From: Climacium dendroides
Lineage: Eukaryota; Streptophyta; Bryopsida; Hypnales; Climaciaceae
Direction: 5' to 3'
NCBI GenBank assembly: GCA_950106755.1
Contig: OX467090.1
Location: 20,003,092 to 20,067,091, forward strand
Length of the DNA: 64,000 bases
Positions 1 through 12,500 of this stretch are shown in pieces; position 1 is the first letter of the stretch, and each line of letters opens with the position of its first letter. Under the pieces are notes generated by a model, which was not told the origin of the DNA, made no database searches, and saw nothing but the letters and a program-made list of their open reading frames with translations. A program made the translations under genes and the position numbers.

Positions 1-1885
1 GTCCATGAAAGGTTTAACTTTTGAAAGGCCCTTGGGGTCCTTATATGTATTTAGCCTTATAATTCTTCAATTGTGGTTTACTATATGAATTGTGATACAT
101 TGTTATTTACATTTTACCATGATCATTAATTAATTTATTTTGTATTGAACAATGTTAAGTCAATGTTTTTTTGGTCAAATATCATTATATTCATAATATA
201 CACTAAAAGAGCTTTGTAAAAATATAAATCCATTTTTTATGAATATCTATTATAAATATAATGGGCTTATATTTTTGCAAAGGGCTTTTGAGCTCTTTTA
301 ATGTAAAGAGTTAAAAACAAATTTGTGGAGGACTTCTTAGAAATATTTTTCAGTGAATTTTCCTTAAAAGATGAATGGAATTGGCATCTAATTGAGTTTA
401 TTTCATGTTTTTTGGAGCTTTGTGGAATTAGTTATGTATTTTTGAAGTTAAAAAGTGTCCATCTCTTGAATTGTACACTATTTGTACATTGTAGGTGCAA
501 AGAGAAAGTAAAATGTACCTTTGTGTTAAAAGACACTTTTAGAGCCCAAGTGCTTTATGAACCTTCCTATGTTAGTGTAACATGTTAATATGAATAAGGT
601 CAACACATTAGCTTCAAATATTTATTATTTAGTTTTAAAGGTATTATACTTTTACATCACATTCAAAGTTTTTTCACTACAATTGAGTTTGAGTTTTGAA
701 TTACTTCTTCCCTCCCAAAATGATCTTGTGTGACAAAATGTTTAGGATTAAGTTTGAAAATAATAATTTTTCAGTTTTTTTTTGGAATTGTGAGTAGATT
801 TTGATGCACTTGTATTGTCTTGAAAATTTCAATTTTGGATGAGTTTTGAAAATGTAGCAATAGTGCATTGAAGAGAGGTGATTTTTAACCATTTTTTTGG
901 AGCACTACTAGCTAATCATTTCATAAAATTCCGCATTGTGGGTTGTGTCTTTTTCCCTTCCTGCGTTGTGTGTTGGCATTCCTATGGCCTTGTGGACAAC
1001 TCAACTTATGAAATTGACTAATTTACTATAGCTTCCAAAAGTCATCTTAAGTGTGTAAGAGCCAAAAGATTGCGATTAATGGATCCTACATGGAGGGTAC
1101 TAATTCAGCTATATGTCCCAAAACATATCAACTATAAACAACTTCATACATAATTTTGGAAATCAAAGAAAATCCTCTATTGAATTCATTTCAAGAAATA
1201 ATATTATATTGGACCCAAATAGTTTGGCCACATGATTGTTTGGGTCCACCACCCAAAAGTTCGGCCACATGATTGTTCGGTTCCACCACCCAAAAGTTTG
1301 GAACTTGTATCTGGCAATAACAATGAGTAGCCAAATGCTCCTTTCAATGACCAAGTACACTTCATGAGTAATATTTGTGAACGTGTCAATTCCAAACAAA
1401 TAGAGACAAATAGGCAAATACAAACAAACGAGTAATATATTGTAAACATGTCAATTCCAAACAAACAGGCAAGTAGTGATTAGAATTCACGCGGCATTGA
1501 TCGGAGTGGCGACTGCACTAGTTAGAGTTCATTGGCATTTCATCAAATTAAATTCAATAACACGGGGACTGACATCTATGTACTTAATTACATAGCATAA
1601 TGAAAATTTTGATGGACCTCATTTTCCGTTTCCACTTAGGTGCAATGATCAGGGGTAGGACGCGTTGGAAGCTCTTTTCACTTACTAACAAGCAAGTAGA
1701 TGAAAGTTACCAACTATATAACTTGTCTTAGAATTGTCGCATGATGAAATTGACACCTAATGAAAATCGATACCATTGAAAATGGCATCATTGAAATTGT
1801 CACATTATCAAGATACTACTTAAATCACCCAACAATCGAACAACAAGTATTAAAAAGAATGAGCAACTAACCATCTATACTACTA
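1..1885. other. AT-rich gene-free stretch
   Basis: No convincing gene is visible. Open frames here are short, AT-rich and of low complexity. The only structure is a 37-bp direct repeat (listed separately) and the approach to the left end of the Tigger-like element. Confidence 0.6.
1221..1294. repeat. 37-bp direct repeat, two units
   Basis: Two adjacent units, each starting AGTT(T/C)GGCCACATGATTG and ending CCACCACCCAAA, differ at about three positions. This is a simple tandem duplication with no coding sense. Confidence 0.8.
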
Positions 1886-3024
1886 CACTAAAGATGATAT
1901 TTAGTGTTTAGTGGCATTTAGTGTTTTTACCCCCCTACTAGGTACAACACTAAATCTAAACTTGTTCACAATTAGTGTTAGACTTGAATGCACTGCCTTT
2001 TTTCCTAGCTTTCCTTGCTTTCTCGCCTTTGTTGCGCCATCTTCTCTTCCGACTTCTTTTGGCTCCTGCAGTTCAGCTCTGCTCCACTCCAGTTCGGGTT
2101 TTTTTCGGGGGGGGGGGTATAGTTCGTCATTCCCGCCCACCCGGCACATTTCAAATTTGCCGCCTCCGCTTGTTGCAAGCCCGCTCGCTCCGTTTTCAGG
2201 TCCTCGCATCTTCTCACCAACAGGTTCATTTCAAGTATTAGCGACACCATTGCAATCGTCTTGTTGTCCTCTACATTATATAAAAAATTGTTTTTTTTTT
2301 GTCAACATTTTTTGATTTTTTTTCACGTTGTGGCTCAGACTCATGGCGGAAATCCCCCGACGTCTCCAGCAAGTTTCTACCATTGCCACACAAAAGTGGA
2401 TCATCACATGGATGGTGCAAAACGAATCAATCCATAGTCTCCCCGGTCTCTACAACCGCACCATCCATGCTTTCCCCGAGCATTTTCGAGGTCAACGAAG
2501 CTCCAATTTGATGCGTGTATCGCGTTGGTGGGCATTCCATGATCGATATTGCAACGAAGGAGAAGAGCCCCAAGAGCTTCCACCAATTTCATGCACCCGC
2601 AGCCGATCTGAAGGACAAAAACAGCTCCGTACAAAGGCAGCACTCGGTCGTGGTCACAAACGCTCCGAATGGGTACAGTGGCTCTACCCGCTCTTACTTG
2701 ATGCATTCGAGCATTTCAAAAAAACTGGTGTGAAATTCTCTCCCCGTTTGCTAATTGAATTAGCAAAAACGATCCTAGTGTACCCTACATCCCCTTATAC
2801 AGCCCTATCCAGAGATCCTAAGGACAATGTTTTATTGCTTGAAAAACTGACCCACTGTTGGATTCAACAATTCATGCATATCCAAAACATTGTCCTCTTA
2901 TCTCAAAGAGGTCGTCTCACTTGTAGTCCTAAAAAAGAACAGGAAATTGAGATGCAAGTTGTATACCATCTAGGAGTCTTAAATTGAGGATTTCAGAATG
3001 GCACCTTTGATGAAAATCTAATGG

Positions 3025-5014
3025 TACTACAACAAAAGCAGTGTTTTATGACTGCAAAATATGACTGCAGTGAGTCGTAAAATCAAAAAATACGACTCAC
3101 GTAAAAATCACTGTAGATGACTCGGAATATGACTGACTCCAATCGTTTAGAAGCAGTCGCTTCAGACATCAGTCATATTGGCAGTCATATTTTTCGAGGG
3201 GTATAGATACCCATTTTTAGCTATAGTATGCCAACATGGCGTATACTTTGACTTTCCTAGAGGAGTCTTGATTTTTTCTTGAGTTGCCCGGGCAAACAAA
3301 AAAATCCTACGTGGAATATGACTATGGTCAGTCATATTTTTGGATGACGTGGAATATGACTGCAGTCAGTCATATTTTTGGATGACGTGGAATATGACTG
3401 CGGTCAGTCATATTTTTGGATGACGTGGAATATGACTGCGGTCAGTCATATTTTTGGATGACGTGAAATATGACTGAAGTGAGTCATATTTTGCAGTGAT
3501 GTAGAATACGACTCTCGTCAGTCATATTTTATGAAATATGACTGAGGTGAGTCATATTTTGTAGTAATGTAGAATACGACTCTCGTTAGTCATATTTTAT
3601 GGAATATGACTGAGGTGAGTCATATTTTGTAGTGATGTAGAATACGACTCTCGTTAGTCATATTTTATGGAATATGACTGAGGTGAGTCATATTTTGTAG
3701 TGATGTAGAATACGACTCTTGGCAGTCATATTTTATGAAATATGACTGAGATGAGTCATATTTTGCAGTGATGTAGAATACGACTTTTGTCAGTCATATT
3801 TTATGGAATATGACTTTTGTGAGTCATATTTTTGGCTTCATGAAATTGCAAGTAGCTTCCAATGTCTTTGTTTCAACTTTTAATGCCTGTATATACAATT
3901 AAAGAAATGAGAGGTTAGTTTTTAGTGATTGAACAACAAAGCCTAACCTTCAAAGACTTACAAAAACACAAAATATTTAGCTCAAGTTTAGGATAGAAAG
4001 AATAAGATTAATGATGGAAGAAACAAGAAAAAGAAGATAAGTATTAAGAGTTAACAAGAATCAAAAATCAAGATGCAACAAAGAATAAAAAATAACAACT
4101 AAGCAACAACTAAGACACAACAAGAAACAAGAAGCAACATAAAACAAGAAACAACAATTAAGACACAATATGAGGCAACAATTAAGACATAAGAACAAAG
4201 AAAAAGCAACAACTAAGACACAAGAAAAAACAAGAAGCACCAACTAAGACATAACAAGAAACAACAAGAAATGAGAGTATAGATACAACAAGAATAAAAA
4301 AGAAGCAAGAACTATAAAACAAGAGGAAACAAAAAAAAGAACTAGGAAGAAGAAAGAGTTCAAATGTAAGAGAAAGAAAGAATTTAGATGCAACAATAAG
4401 AAACAAGAAGCATGAACTAGAGAGCAACAAGAAACAAGAGTTAAGATGCAACAAAAAGTAACAACAAGTGAGAGCTAAGAGACAATAAAAAGTAAGAAAG
4501 AAGAGCCACAAGAAGTGACGGCTAGGATTCCAGAACCCTAAAAAGTGGCGGCTAGGGTTTCAAAACCCTAAAAAAATGATGGCTAGGGTCTCAAAACCCT
4601 AAAAAAGTGGTGATTAGGATTCAAAATCCAAAAAAGTAGGTGACTAGGATTTCAAAATTTTAAACAATGACTTTTCTATATTTTTTTGGAATTGCCCAAA
4701 TTTTTCTTGAATTGCCCAAAACGAAAAAAAATCACTATTATATGAAAATATTAGTGATAATATGACTCAATGTTCCCAAACATATTCCCAACGTTCCCAA
4801 ACATGTTCCCTACATTCCCTATGAAGTACTTTGGTATTCCTAATGGCCGTATAGTATATGCTTGTGACGTACAAGGCGTAAAAATGACTGACAGTCATAT
4901 TTTGCAGTCATATTTTTCCCCAAAGTGTTGGCCTTCAAGAATATGACTGCAAACAATCGCCAGTCATCCTCAGTCATAATTCTGCAGTCATAAAACACTG
5001 CCATTGTTGTAGTG
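3025..5014. mobile_element. non-autonomous CACTA (En/Spm-like) element inside the Tigger transposase
   Basis: The right end, read inward on the minus strand, is CACTACAACAATGGCAGTGT; the left end is TACTACAACAAAAGCAGTGT. Both are followed by TTATGACTGCA. Terminal CACTACAA with a 3-bp duplication is the hallmark of CACTA elements. TGG flanks both sides (3022-3024 and 5015-5017). The 1990-bp body has no transposase. It holds dense TATGACTG/CAGTCATA inverted motifs near the ends and tandem arrays (3300-3830), as expected of CACTA subterminal repeats. A purine-rich stretch (about 3930-4520) is built of CAAGAAACAA-like words, and short TAGGGTTTCAAAACCCTA words follow at 4510-4650. Confidence 0.92.
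3300..3830. repeat. tandem arrays of TATGACTG palindromic units
   Basis: Two nested arrays are seen. From about 3300 to 3480 a ~39-bp unit (GAATATGACTGCGGTCAGTC, then ATATTTTTGGATGACGTG) recurs about four times. From 3480 to 3830 a ~61-bp unit alternates ATATGACTGAGGTGAGTCAT with GAATACGACTCTCGTTAGTC about five times. Each unit contains one or two short inverted repeats (ATGACTG..CAGTCAT). They are probably multiplied transposase-binding motifs of the CACTA element; that role is inferred. Confidence 0.85.
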
Positions 5015-6177
5015 TGGAGAATATAGACGAAACCCATTTTGTTCTAAACATGGACAACGGTAGAACATTAGGCTTCCATAGTGACACAACAGTCAAATAT
5101 GCCGAGGTAGTATCGGGTGGAGATTCAACGACAATAGTCATTAAAATCTCAGGGGGGCGACGATCCATGCTCGAAGCTCCTATGTTGATATTTACAAATC
5201 CGAACAATAGTTATTCAATTCAAGGATTGAATGACAACATCCCAGGGGTATGTTATCGTACGGGTCTTGAAGGGTGGATGGATCAAATTCTACTTTCAGA
5301 TTATTTTGTAGAACCACGAGCCTTCCAATCTGATGTTCATGGCCGCTCAAAATTTATTTGGGTAGATAATTGTACCGGTCATAACATGACCCCAAGACTT
5401 AGCACTGTTTTAGAAGCCAAAAATGCCATCTTGAAATACTTTCCACCTTGTTCGACCCACCTTTGCCAACCAACAGACACGTTCATTATTTCTAAGGTGA
5501 AAGATGCATGGACCAAAAGATGGGAGGCAAACAAAACAGACTTAATAGCATCGAATGCTTGGCAGAATACACCTCGAGCGGATGGTGGCTAGTCAGGGAA
5601 ACTCTCAAATCTGGGTAAGAGGTTTTTCTTATAGTTAGCTGTTGATTCTATTGAAGATGTCAACCGGGAACTTGATTGTGACAATATCAGCTATGCTAGA
5701 AAAGCCATGATCAGATCTGGTATGTCTTTAGCTCTAGATGGCAGTTGGAGTGTGGAGCAACTTTTCCCACATTTGCAGGAGATAGTAGGAAAGTATGGAC
5801 AGATTTTTTTAGGGCAACATGTGCCTCCGAGAATCTAAAATTTGTACTTCCATGATTTTAAGAAATTACAATGTACATTCCATCTTCTTTATGTTATAAA
5901 CCACTCTTTCATTAATAATGCTTATTGTATACTTTTAATTAATCACTTTTTAACTTCCTACGCTTTGAATGTCATTGTTTTGCATGTATTTCTTGAATTT
6001 TCTAAATTCACAAACACTAAATTCAAACATGTAACTTTTTGGCAAGTCTCTCAAATCACCGTAGTTCACATTTAGTGTTTGAATTGACATTTAATGTTAC
6101 TTACTTTCATAGGATAATTGACTTTTAGTGTATGCCTTCGTATTTAGTGTACAAGACACTAAATATCATCATTAGTG

Positions 6178-7099
6178 TACCGGTTTGGATCGGAGTGTAT
6201 CAATAGATTTTGTTACGAAGTTCTTTTCTCTTCTAGCTTTTTGGTTTCATTACTATCATTTAGTGCTTGTTTAGGTTTCATGCCTACTTTAATTCGAAAT
6301 AATTTTCTTCATGGAATGTATGTTAATTATGCATTTTCACATTTTGGAAATAAAATTGTATGTGCAAATTGGAGACATCATCATCTAACCAATTGAACTA
6401 CTACGAGTATTCCTCAAAGATCAAAACAACCCCAACAACCTTGCAAAAATAATTTTATTGTCTTTCTAAAACCTACACCTTCATATTGAAAGCTTTGCGT
6501 CTCAACAATCTATCAAAGAATTTAATCTATGCACTTGGCATGTGCATGTACTCAGTCTACATTGTTTATTTTGTCAAACTTGCTTCAATCATAGAAGACC
6601 TTGCATTACTCCATATTAGTCACTCTATATGTACACATGAGTTCTTCAATCTTGTCATAGAGGAGAAATATCAATAGCTAGTAAGATTTATAAATAGGAG
6701 GAAAATCATTGTAGCATCAAAAGGTGCCTAATATAATAGATGAACTTGTTAGTGTAGTAGTTGCTTCATTCAATGAGATGGAGAAAGAAAAACTAAATGA
6801 CTTCTTTCTTTCTCTTTAGAATTGCCTCATCATTGTAATAAAAGTTAATGGTGGCAACAATTACAAGCTCCCTCACATAGTTAAAGCAAGATTAGTAAGA
6901 TTAGGCCATCTTTCTATGAATCTACAATGACCTCCCAATATATTACAATGTGCTTTAGATGCTATTCTTGACATGTAAATCAAGGCATCGAAACACAATA
7001 AACATGACAGTTTTAGTTTGGTGGGCAAAAGAAAAATACCAAAACCTTGAAATAGATTTTGTGTCTTATAGGTTGTATCTACACAGGAAGTTTTTAACT
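6178..7099. other. gene-free AT-rich stretch
   Basis: Only short random open frames lie between the Tigger element and the segmental duplication. No gene, RNA or repeat boundary is recognised. Confidence 0.5.
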
Positions 7100-7895
7100 A
7101 AGTGCACCAACTTTGATGATAAAAATAGACAATCAAGTGCTAACCTTTCCAACGATACATCGCAAGCAATGACACATCTCAAGTAATAAGTTGAGGCACT
7201 TACAAGTGATGATGGTTTGATCCGTTAAAACGAGTGATTAATTACCAATTTCATTGATCATGTAGTATTGTAAAATGCATCATAATTAAGCACAATCTAT
7301 GAAGAACATTGTATATATGTATTCACTGCAACCTACATAAATAAAAACCGGGACCAAGAAAGGCTCCCTACAACCTACTGAAAACTACTTAAAAAAAATG
7401 CAAACTAGGAGTTTCCAATGCGGACACTTATTTCAAACGTAGTGTTAGTAATTCGAGAAGGCTGTTGCCTTGACATTCGTGCATTGAACTGCCCTGCTTG
7501 GCTTTGGTCTGCCGAACGAGCGACCTGAACTCAAGGAGACAACCGTCCTGGAACTCCAGCATAACAACAGAAGTGAATGTCGTTCCGATCCCGGTGAGGA
7601 GGGTTTCGATCTACGCAGAGAAAGCCACCTTCAATTCAACCGAGAGCCACATTCAAACACTGGCCAGTGATCGAACTCCCTGAAGCTAGCACATGGGATC
7701 GATTCATCGAAAATGAAGCTGGAATGCTGAAAGATGGGTGTGATGAAGCTTTTGTTGAGTTCGTCGCATGCTCCACTCTACCCAGTTCTCACTACCGTAG
7801 GAATCGCTCCCACGCTGCGAATTCGTGATGGGTGAGTCGCAGGGGAAACTCTCTGAGTTGTCGAAAAGTAAAAGGAGGAGTGCGGGTGTTGCATT

Positions 7896-7907
7896 AGTCC
7901 CATACTT
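7896..7907 (+). promoter_or_regulatory. upstream sequence element (USE) of U2 copy A
   Basis: AGTCCCATACTT resembles the plant snRNA USE consensus RTCCCACATCG. It lies about 70 bp upstream of the RNA start and about 30 bp upstream of TATAA at 7936-7940 (near -30). This spacing is that of plant Pol II snRNA promoters. The duplicate at 30708-30719 is identical. Confidence 0.75.
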
Positions 7908-7966
7908 TGTGGCGATGCTGGAGTCATATTGCGGGTATAAGAAGATGTGGTTGCGGTATAGTGAGC

Positions 7967-8163
7967 ATACCTTTCTCGGCCTTTTGGCTAAGATCAAGTG
8001 TAGTATCTGTTCTTATCAGTTTAATATCTGATACGAGGCTCAAGTTAGTCTCATGATATTAATCTAATTTTTGTTTGGGTGCGGGTCCATATGTCAGCTT
8101 GCTGTCTGGCCCCGCGCGCGTCGCCTTGGTCTTGCACTACTTCCTTTGCCGGCGCAGCCCTTC
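7967..8163 (+). ncRNA. U2 spliceosomal snRNA, copy A
   Basis: The 5' part is the near-invariant U2 sequence starting ATACCTTTCTCGGCCTTTTG. It includes the branch-point recognition region (GTGTAGTATCTGTTC), the stem IIa region and an Sm site (TAATTTTTG, about 8068). The 3' stem-loops follow, ending at GGCGCAGCCC. The length of about 197 nt matches plant U2. A USE and TATA box lie correctly upstream. The RNA base-pairs with the intron branch site in the spliceosome. The 3' end is placed by analogy and may be off by a few bases. All conserved 5' elements are intact, so the gene is probably functional. Confidence 0.93.
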
Positions 8164-8165
8164 TC

Positions 8166-8179
8166 CCCTCTTCGTAGGG
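8166..8179 (+). promoter_or_regulatory. conserved hairpin just 3' of U2 copy A
   Basis: CCCTC-TTCG-TAGGG folds into a 4-5 bp stem with a TTCG loop a few bases after the RNA 3' end. The same position in the other complete U2 copies carries the same hairpin with variant closing bases (30978-30991, 48860-48873, 49861-49874). A conserved CCAATTTGAATTCCAAAC-like tail follows. It may be a 3'-end formation signal; that role is inferred. Confidence 0.5.
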
Positions 8180-8594
8180 ATCCAAATTGAATTCCAAACT
8201 GCAAATTAATGACAGCGCCTGTGTTAATTCATACATGAATTTTTGAGCACTCTGGGCTTTTGGGAGTTCAGGATTCATGTCTGGTGACATATTAGAACGT
8301 CTGTTAGGAGTTGCCTGTTGAGGTACAGGCATCAATTGTAATAAAAAAAGCCTGCCGGTTGTATGTCGTCGATCTGTCGATGTCTTAATTGAAGAGTACC
8401 TTAAGAAGAGTGATGAAATGTTTTGCTGGCATGAAGCGTGTATATATTGTGATCTGGAATCAGACTGCTTTATGAATTTGAAGAGATGTACGTTTCATGG
8501 TAATTGAATTCAGGAGATTGAAACCCTGTGTGTGCAGTTCTTGTATAAGTCTGCCTAGGGTTTAACTATGAGAGTACGTTTTGTTTTTTTCAGG

Positions 8595-8710
8595 GTTTTA
8601 GGACATGGGTAATCGACCGGACTGTGATGCTTCTCTCATCTGGTAAGTCGCTGATCGCCTTGGTGCCCAAGTTCGTCACCACGAGTCTTGCCGAGGAGAA
8701 GGGCTTGTAA
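8595..8710 (+). other. possible short exon conserved in both duplication copies
   Basis: A pyrimidine tract and AG precede an open frame encoding GFRTWVIDRTVMLLSS... and ending ...LAEEKGL at TAA. A GTAAGT donor lies inside it (CATCTG|GTAAGT), and a second acceptor (CCTGTGCAG) follows near 8783. Both copies of the duplication keep the frame open (31432-31539), with four transitions and no indels. It may be a remnant of a real exon, but recent duplication alone would also keep it open. No family is recognised. Confidence 0.25.
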
Positions 8711-9562
8711 CGCTTGTTTTGAAACTAACTTGAAATTAGGATATATATGGTCCTATCTTACTTTATGCATTGTTCCTGTGCAGATGAGTTGAGGCCGACT
8801 CGGAACTCGGAGGCTTGGAACTCAAGTAGCAGGATCTTTCTCTTCGTCATTGGAAATTATTATCTATAGATTACCCTAATTGAGGCTCTTTGTTGGATTT
8901 GTTTGATACAGTGAGATCTATGAAATTCGAGTCCCAAGATGGCGTTCTTGGTACCGTTGGAAAGCTCTTCACCAAGAGGGGTGCATAGGATTTGTTTTTG
9001 TGGAGTTGGGACCTCGAGTGTGAAAGTTATGAATTGTTGGATTTTTTTTAAATTAAAAAATTGAACTAAATTATCTTTTGGTTTGGAAAAAACATCACTT
9101 TCACATTGCATGTTCAAACGCCCTAAAATAAAGTCCTTGCACTCCTTTGTACCTAAAGCTTTATTTTATATCAAGAGTGCAAACTCTCACATTGTAACAA
9201 TCTAGGGGTGCATGGAATTTGTTTCATGGTGTTCTAACTCACCACAGAAAAGATTTTGAATTTTGAATTTTTTTAAAATTAAAAATTAAAAAATTAACTT
9301 TTCTTTTACTTTGATATTATACTATGGCAATGACATAGGGCACATTAGTGGATTGTTATAGTGTTGCATGACTCTTAGCTATGGAATCCTAAGATTTATA
9401 GTGCAGTATAAGCATTTGATGTTGCAAAAAATTCACACATCTTGGATTGTGATTTTGTGTTATATGTGTACATGTTAAAGTTATGCAATGAATGAATATA
9501 CAAGCTACTAAGTAGATGTTAGTGCCCTACTACTTAGATATGAAACATTTGTTAGTGATTGA

Positions 9563-12500
9563 TGCTTCCAGAAAAATCATTTCTGCTTGATTTGAAAGTG
9601 TAAGTCAAAAGTTATAAGCAAGTGAGTGGAAGAAGGTCTACTACCACCTAAATGAAGAGGAGTAGAGATTCAAGTGACCACCATGACTTGTAGATTTCAT
9701 TTATTTTTTCGAGATCTGAAAGCATTAAAGTAGTCTTCTATTGCTTTCTAAAGACTCAATTTTCAAAGTATTTGAAGGATTTTAGTGAAAGTTATGAGAG
9801 TTTTAGTAAAAAAAAGGTCTAGTGCCTTTTTATTTAGAGAGTTTGGCTGAGGTTTGTAAGTGGATGCATTTGGTGCATTTTATTTTCTTTCTATTATTTG
9901 TTTAAGCGTTGTTTGGGAAAGAGGATCTGATGTAGATTCTTGATTTTTGTCTTAGTACATTTCCTTGTAAAGGACTTTGTTCTATTTTGTGTTCGTGATT
10001 AGACGCTTTCAATTTTTAGCTATATTGTGGTGGTGAGGTCGGATTAATGGCCGACGAAAATATTGAGTGTGCACCAAACAAGCAATACTAGTTTCTCCTT
10101 GTGGTAAGGTTGAAGTATTAACCAGCAAACCATAAAGTTTGACAGTGATGTAGATGCAAGTGCAAGTTGCCCTTACCCAATAGATAAATGTAGATACCCA
10201 AGTAATCATCAAAACTATTTGGAAGTATTTGTATTTGAAGTTTTGGATTGACAATAGATATCAATAAGACTTGTAAGTCTAATCGGCATTGGATGATAAC
10301 TTTCAAAATAATGTGCACTCGAACCTTCCAATTTGGTATAGAAAATTACAACTAACTCAATCTCAATATACTAGATGCTTTGGGTCTTAGGTGCAAACAG
10401 AGTTGTTAGTCAAAAACAATCTGTATTTTAAAAACAAAATTGGTCTTACGAAAACTTATTTCTTTTCCTCATCTTCCAACTTCATCATTTTCAATTGCAA
10501 CTAGATACCTTGTGTATTTCCAAAGCATACTCTTTTCACCCAACACTATATTGAATGATCACTTTGAAAATTATGTAAAGGGGATTGGTACACAAGTTTG
10601 TAATTTATACTTTCCATATAGGAATTTCTACTCTTGAGATCTCGTCTTATTAAATGCTAATGTGCGTTGAGTGGCATAGTCTACCATATTTGTCATTGAG
10701 GTCATGAGAAGTGTTCATGGCATTGACCACTACATGAATTGTTATTGTATTAGACTTGTGCAAAATGGATCAGCCTACCTCGCAAACTGCAACGGTGGCA
10801 AGCAACATCAACGCAATTGTAATGACCATGAAAGAAGCTATGACATTCTATTTCTTTGGAGGTGCGAATCCTTGAGCAATTAGGTGAACTATCAAAGGGA
10901 TCAAGACTTGGCTCTTGGAATGATGTATCCGATGACTAGGTTAGACAATATCTAACTAACTAGCAAGATTGAACTTTAGACACCTTATAAAAATATAATT
11001 TTTGTAAATAAATATCACACATATTAGTAGGATAAGTTACTAGTGTCATTTGAGACTAGACAAAGAACAAATAAAGTGTATTTTAGACTTAGAAGTGGCA
11101 CAACCACATACTAGTCTATGCAACCAATCCTATTATTGAGATTGCAGTCAATGAACTACCACTACACGACTACTTCTACCACCGAGGTTGTGATTAAAAA
11201 AAGAAAAAAATAACAATTTTATATGCAATTGTCAATCCATTACAATCAATCACAAAAACAATGGCACACAAGTAAACACCAACAAAAAAATTGAGTTAGA
11301 ATTATACTAAGAATAGGCATTCAATCAAGTTAACATTGATTATGGCCACAAAAGTAAATGTCCACTCACACAATTTCATCAAAGTTGTTATTAGTTCTTT
11401 TCAATTACAATTTGTGTGTATGCACTAGGATTTTGTTTCATGCACTTTATTGTCTATTCAAGTCTTTTATTGAGGGCAATGAATATTTTAGAAATTTATG
11501 GTTGAATTCATCCATCCTCAAGACTGTAATACATGTAGAAAATAAGCATTTTTCAACTATAAAGGCTTTCTAAAAGTGAATTTTTCATTTTGCATAGATA
11601 GAAGAGATTGGATTGTTTCTATTGAAAAAGTGCATGAAAATTTTGTAAATTAGATACAACAATTGTTAAACATTTGTTTTTCTTTCAAATGAAGACAAAG
11701 GAAAACTTTTAAAGTTTAGCCATGTTCTCAAAATATGTACTTTAATCAAAAGTTCTTGAAACAAAAATAGGCACTTAGTTTTTTGAAAGTATTATAATAT
11801 AACCCAATTATGTAAGTTGCATTCTTCACATAGAAACTATGAATTAAATCTCTTTTTGTTTGTGCAAAATGTATGGATTGCACTTATTTTTGGTGGCCTC
11901 CGTATTAAAAGATGATGCAACTATAATTTATTTCAATGCATGATCCTTCTAGACAATTTTGTAATTGAACAATTATTTTCATTTTTTGTTATTTAATTGC
12001 ACTACAAACAATATTATTAAAGAATGCAATAAAAATTTTGAATATAACCTTATTTAGTTGAATTGAATGGAAATATATGACATTCACATCAATTAGTTTA
12101 CATAGTACTTTTGACACCACATGCAATGAATTGGACCTTGAGGCAAAATGGTGACCAAAAAGAATTGAGACACATTTGTTTATCTAATTGAATATTTCAA
12201 CTTAACTATGGCTAGTTGAAAATTCAACTTTCTAATGCATATATACACCAAATGTGGGCTTTAAGAACTCTACCCAAATTCTTAAATGAATTGATATGCA
12301 AGAAGGGCTATTATACCTCTAGTTGCTTGCTATAGGTGTGTAAAATCTTTTGAATTGTTTTTCAATGTTTTGCAAGAGTACATAAAATATTTTAGATTAT
12401 TAGAGTTAATTTCCAAATGAGAGCCAATGCAAGGTTCTTTACCTATAAAATGGAATGAAATTGAAAATTAAAGATCCATCTTATTGGCAAGTAGGATGAG

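Larger units (their letters stand above)
2343..5838 (+). pseudogene. Tigger/pogo-like DDE_1 transposase, interrupted
   Basis: The probable start is the ATG at 2343 (MAEIPRRLQQ). The first half encodes an N-terminal DNA-binding/linker region to about 2984, where an in-frame TGA follows the residues HLGVLN. The same frame continues (GFQNGTFDENLM) to 3023, where the CACTA element begins. Coding resumes at 5018 with ENIDETHF. The second half carries the DDE_1 catalytic triad: Asp in NIDETHF (about 5027), Asp in WVDNCTGHN (about 5365) and Asp in QPTDTF (about 5475). After an in-frame TAG (5590-5592) and another TAG near 5631, the frame runs on (LAVDSIEDVNREL) to TAA at 5836-5838. The family is established from the catalytic motifs. 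The gene is non-functional. Confidence 0.88.
1886..6177 (+). mobile_element. pogo/Tigger-like (Tc1/mariner superfamily) DNA transposon, with a CACTA insertion
   Basis: The element is bounded by TA dinucleotides (1884-1885 and 6178-6179), the target duplication of Tc1/mariner/pogo elements. The left end reads CACTAAAGATGATATTTAGT and the reverse complement of the right end reads CACTAATGATGATATTTAGT. Further TTTAGTGT/ACACTAAA copies lie just inside both ends as subterminal repeats. It contains a broken DDE_1-type transposase gene (2343-5838). Without the 1990-bp CACTA insertion and its 3-bp duplication the element is about 2.3 kb, a normal size for the family. It is dead because of stop codons and the insertion. 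Confidence 0.9.
7100..9562. repeat. segmental duplication, copy A (uninterrupted), with U2 gene
   Basis: This block matches 13146-13396 plus 30075-32402 in the same orientation, with scattered substitutions and small indels. Copy A is continuous across about 7334-7341 (CAACCTACATAAATAAAA), exactly where copy B is split by the 16.7-kb element, so it preserves the empty insertion site. It carries a complete U2 gene and about 1.4 kb of downstream DNA. Confidence 0.9.

Noticed and set aside
4061..4511. Minus-strand hydrophobic Cys/Leu/Phe-rich frames that look like membrane proteins
   Set aside because: They are translations of the low-complexity CAAGAAACAA purine tract of the CACTA element.
7704..8335. 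Open frames over the U2 genes (also near 30420-31066 and 48759-50235)
   Set aside because: They run through the U2 snRNA genes, promoters and flanks on either strand; the RNA gene explains the conservation.
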